Positions 62,330-64,000 of a DNA stretch of 64,000 bases are shown here, in pieces. The notes beneath the pieces are model-generated. The model made no database searches. It had not been told where the DNA came from and worked only from the letters and a program-made list of their open reading frames with translations. Source of the DNA: Theocolax elegans (taxonomy: Eukaryota > Arthropoda > Insecta > Hymenoptera > Cerocephalidae). The position numbers and the translations under genes are program-made. The stretch covers positions 85,404,670 to 85,468,669 of the forward strand of contig CM047427.1 in NCBI GenBank assembly GCA_026168455.1, written 5' to 3'. The first letter of the stretch is position 1. Each line of letters opens with the position of its first letter.

Positions 62330-62553
62330 TTTGAGCTCTTTTCCTTTGAACCACAGCACCGCATAACTATTCATAATCTTCTTAGCATCATCAGCGTAAA
62401 ACTATTTTGGTGTCCTCCCATAGCAAAAATCAGTTGACCAATCAATGTTAATGCCATGTATATTATTGTTCCCCATCTTATTCCAAACAATCTGTCAACT
62501 AAAAATCCTCATACAAAGCACATTATTACATTCGGCCATGAGTAAATAGAGTA
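62330..62553 (-). pseudogene. MFSD1: 5' fragment of an MFSD1-like transporter gene copy
   Basis: The minus strand reads YSIYSWPNVIMCFV, then a TGA stop, then GFLVDRLFGIRWGTIIYMAL and IGQLIFAMGGHQNSF, then, after a deletion and frame change, NSYAVLWFKGKELK. This follows transmembrane segments in the first third of MFSD1. It breaks off at 62330, exactly where MMS22L-like sequence starts. The in-frame stop and the lost segment show that it cannot make a full transporter. The missing middle of MFSD1 (about 200 residues) is not in the window. Confidence 0.75.
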
Positions 62554-62569
62554 TTATAAAACACTATAA

Positions 62570-62799
62570 ACCTAACCTATAGCTGGAGGACAGGCTGCCT
62601 AACATAAACATCGATGCGTGCGAATATGCGCCAGCGCCACACACGGCACGAATGAGAGAAAGAGAGCTTCCGTTGCGCTCGCAAGAGGCGCGATTATTTG
62701 AAAAACAAATGCACGTCAAGGGACACGGTAGCGTGCTCCCCCAACTCGGTTTCAGTTTGCTGTTTCTTTTTCGAGCTCTTACACCTCACGGTAAAAACA
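62570..62799 (+). promoter_or_regulatory. Promoter and leader of the 130-aa plus-strand gene
   Basis: CpG-rich block (62610-62700) with GAGA-type repeats and purine stretches, directly upstream of the start codon at 62800 and abutting the 5' end of the minus-strand composite pseudogene. No TATA box stands out. Confidence 0.45.
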
Positions 62800-63471
62800 A
62801 TGGCATCTATTTCGACAATATCTGACAGTAAGTATTTCATTTTTTATATTAAATGCAGAGTGACTGCGCTTCCTATAACTGTTTACTTTTTAATCATTTG
62901 TGCTCCTTTTTCTTTCGTAGTTTACAAAGTGCCAGTTCCTATAATTGAGGATATATCCGAGCAAGAAATTTGCGACTTACGCAGATTTTTGCCCGTGGTG
63001 ATGGCGAAGGAGTTGGATAATCTCCGTAGTGAAGGGTATTCATATACAAATTATCCCTCAGACCGACGATATATTGAAATACTTTTTTCCGTTACGGAGG
63101 AATTTAACAAGCTTCCAGGACGCGAAATGAGCGGTAACTTTTTACCATTTTTTTCTTTTATTCGATTTTTTCTTTCATTCAATTTTGTAACACCTACAGA
63201 GATAATAAGATACGTATATCTGTGCGTAGGTTTGTCAAACTTCAAAATACTTAAAACTAATCTTACAACTATACTTATAACTAAAATTTGAACTAATCTG
63301 AAGCTTACTTAATTGAATATACAACCACAGACACTGGGGTCCGGACAAATGTCGGTACAGTTGTGGGGGGTGGGTTGGGCACACCGTTGAAGCAGCAAAT
63401 GACTATTCATTGAAACGCGGTAGTCCGAAAGCTTCTCGGGAAACAAGTCAAGTAGGCAATGGGAATTTGGG

Positions 63472-63535
<64 letters not shown>

Positions 63536-63759
63536 AACCAGTGTATAGAATATTTCAGCATAATATGAATACTTTATATTTATTTGTTGTATCTTTGTTT
63601 ATTTCAGTCAGCCAAATAAGGGAGGTGTGGTCTTTTATGAAGAAACAGTTCGTACAGATTAGTGAACTCCTGCATCGAAAAATTTTAAAGCCCCAGAACT
63701 TACATCCAATAGATTGGCATCTATATAAAGATTTAAAAAATATTGATTTTTTATTGTAA
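62800..63759 (+). CDS. Uncharacterised three-exon gene, 130 aa
   Basis: Exons 62800-62827, 62921-63133 and 63608-63759 (stop) are joined by GT-AG introns with matching phase, 131 codons. The ATG has A at -3 and a G after it. The protein is soluble, with no signal peptide or membrane segment in the spliced form; it has acidic and basic helical stretches (IIEDISEQEICDLRRFLPVV and VWSFMKKQFVQISELLHRKI) and a short tail. No known domain is recognised. A G+C-rich block at 63331-63413, also preceded by a good acceptor in the same phase, could give an alternative C-terminus. An A+T microsatellite lies in the last intron. Confidence 0.55.
63472..63528. repeat. Pure AT microsatellite
   Basis: About 28 uninterrupted AT units within the last intron of the 130-aa gene. 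Likely length-variable. Confidence 0.9.
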
Positions 63760-63852
63760 AATGTATTGTAATGTATTGTATTTAATTCCTAATGTAATTA
63801 AACTATTATAAAATATTAATGTAAATTTGAATTTTAAAGTAATATAAATAAA

Positions 63853-64000
63853 TAAAAAATAAAATATAAAAAGTGATATCTTTCATTCTTTAAAAAAATT
63901 ATATTTTTGTGTGTATAAATAACAAAAAGTAGAAATCATTATTGACTAATAATTATATGTACAACGAAAAAATAAGTATATAAATAATATTGTGATTCGG
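63853..64000 (+). repeat. Direct repeat, copy B (window end)
   Basis: Near-exact copy of 57862-58011, cut off by the window end. If the match goes on, a second copy of the last kinesin exon should follow about 18 bases beyond the window. Confidence 0.92.

Noticed and set aside
1..64000. CRISPR arrays, bacterial operons, rRNA or tRNA genes
   Set aside because: No repeat-spacer array, no operon-like gene packing, and no tRNA or rRNA signature was seen by eye; the spliced genes show nuclear insect DNA. A tRNA scan was not possible here.

Overview
The window looks like nuclear DNA of an insect, most probably a hymenopteran. It is strongly A+T-rich, with long gene-poor spacers, short GT-AG introns, small CpG-rich promoter islands, and protein families typical of insects (GILT-like thiol reductase, a GLIS/lame duck zinc-finger factor, an OSM-3/KIF17-type kinesin). 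The exact species cannot be read from the sequence.

Layout. 1-2075: A+T-rich spacer. 2076-9323: an apparently intact 7.25-kb CACTA/EnSpm-like DNA transposon. It has terminal inverted repeats, repeat-rich ends, an internal G+C-rich promoter, a nine-exon first gene (577 aa) and an uninterrupted 843-aa zinc-finger transposase. The two reading frames overlap by 14 bases. 9324-15900: spacer. 15960-16240: CpG promoter island with a possible first coding exon of an unidentified minus-strand gene. 17436-19605: aladin (AAAS), a nucleoporin with WD40 repeats. 19606-28500: spacer, probably regulatory DNA for the next gene. 28750-35268: five-zinc-finger GLIS/lame duck-type transcription factor. 35413-40230 (minus): five-exon GILT-like thiol reductase, tail-to-tail with the previous gene. 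41586-42719 (minus): COA7, a Sel1-repeat mitochondrial assembly factor. 43380-58367: an OSM-3/KIF17-like kinesin whose likely leader exon lies about 5.3 kb upstream of its start codon.

58368-64000 is a rearranged, duplicated neighbourhood. A minus-strand composite pseudogene has an intron-containing MMS22L fragment spliced into the middle of a broken MFSD1 copy. Next to it is an uncharacterised three-exon plus-strand gene (130 aa). The last 148 bases of the window repeat the kinesin intron sequence found just upstream of that gene's last exon, which suggests either a segmental duplication or an assembly duplication.

The host genes do not form one pathway: nuclear pore, mesodermal transcription factor, lysosomal thiol reductase, respiratory-chain assembly, ciliary kinesin. 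The most unusual parts are the two-ORF transposon with its overlapping stop/start junction, the MFSD1-MMS22L-MFSD1 chimera, a kinesin motor lacking loop 5, a CPDS active site in GILT, and a perfect 68-bp palindrome in a GILT intron. All exon boundaries come from reading splice signals and frame by eye; none was checked against transcripts.
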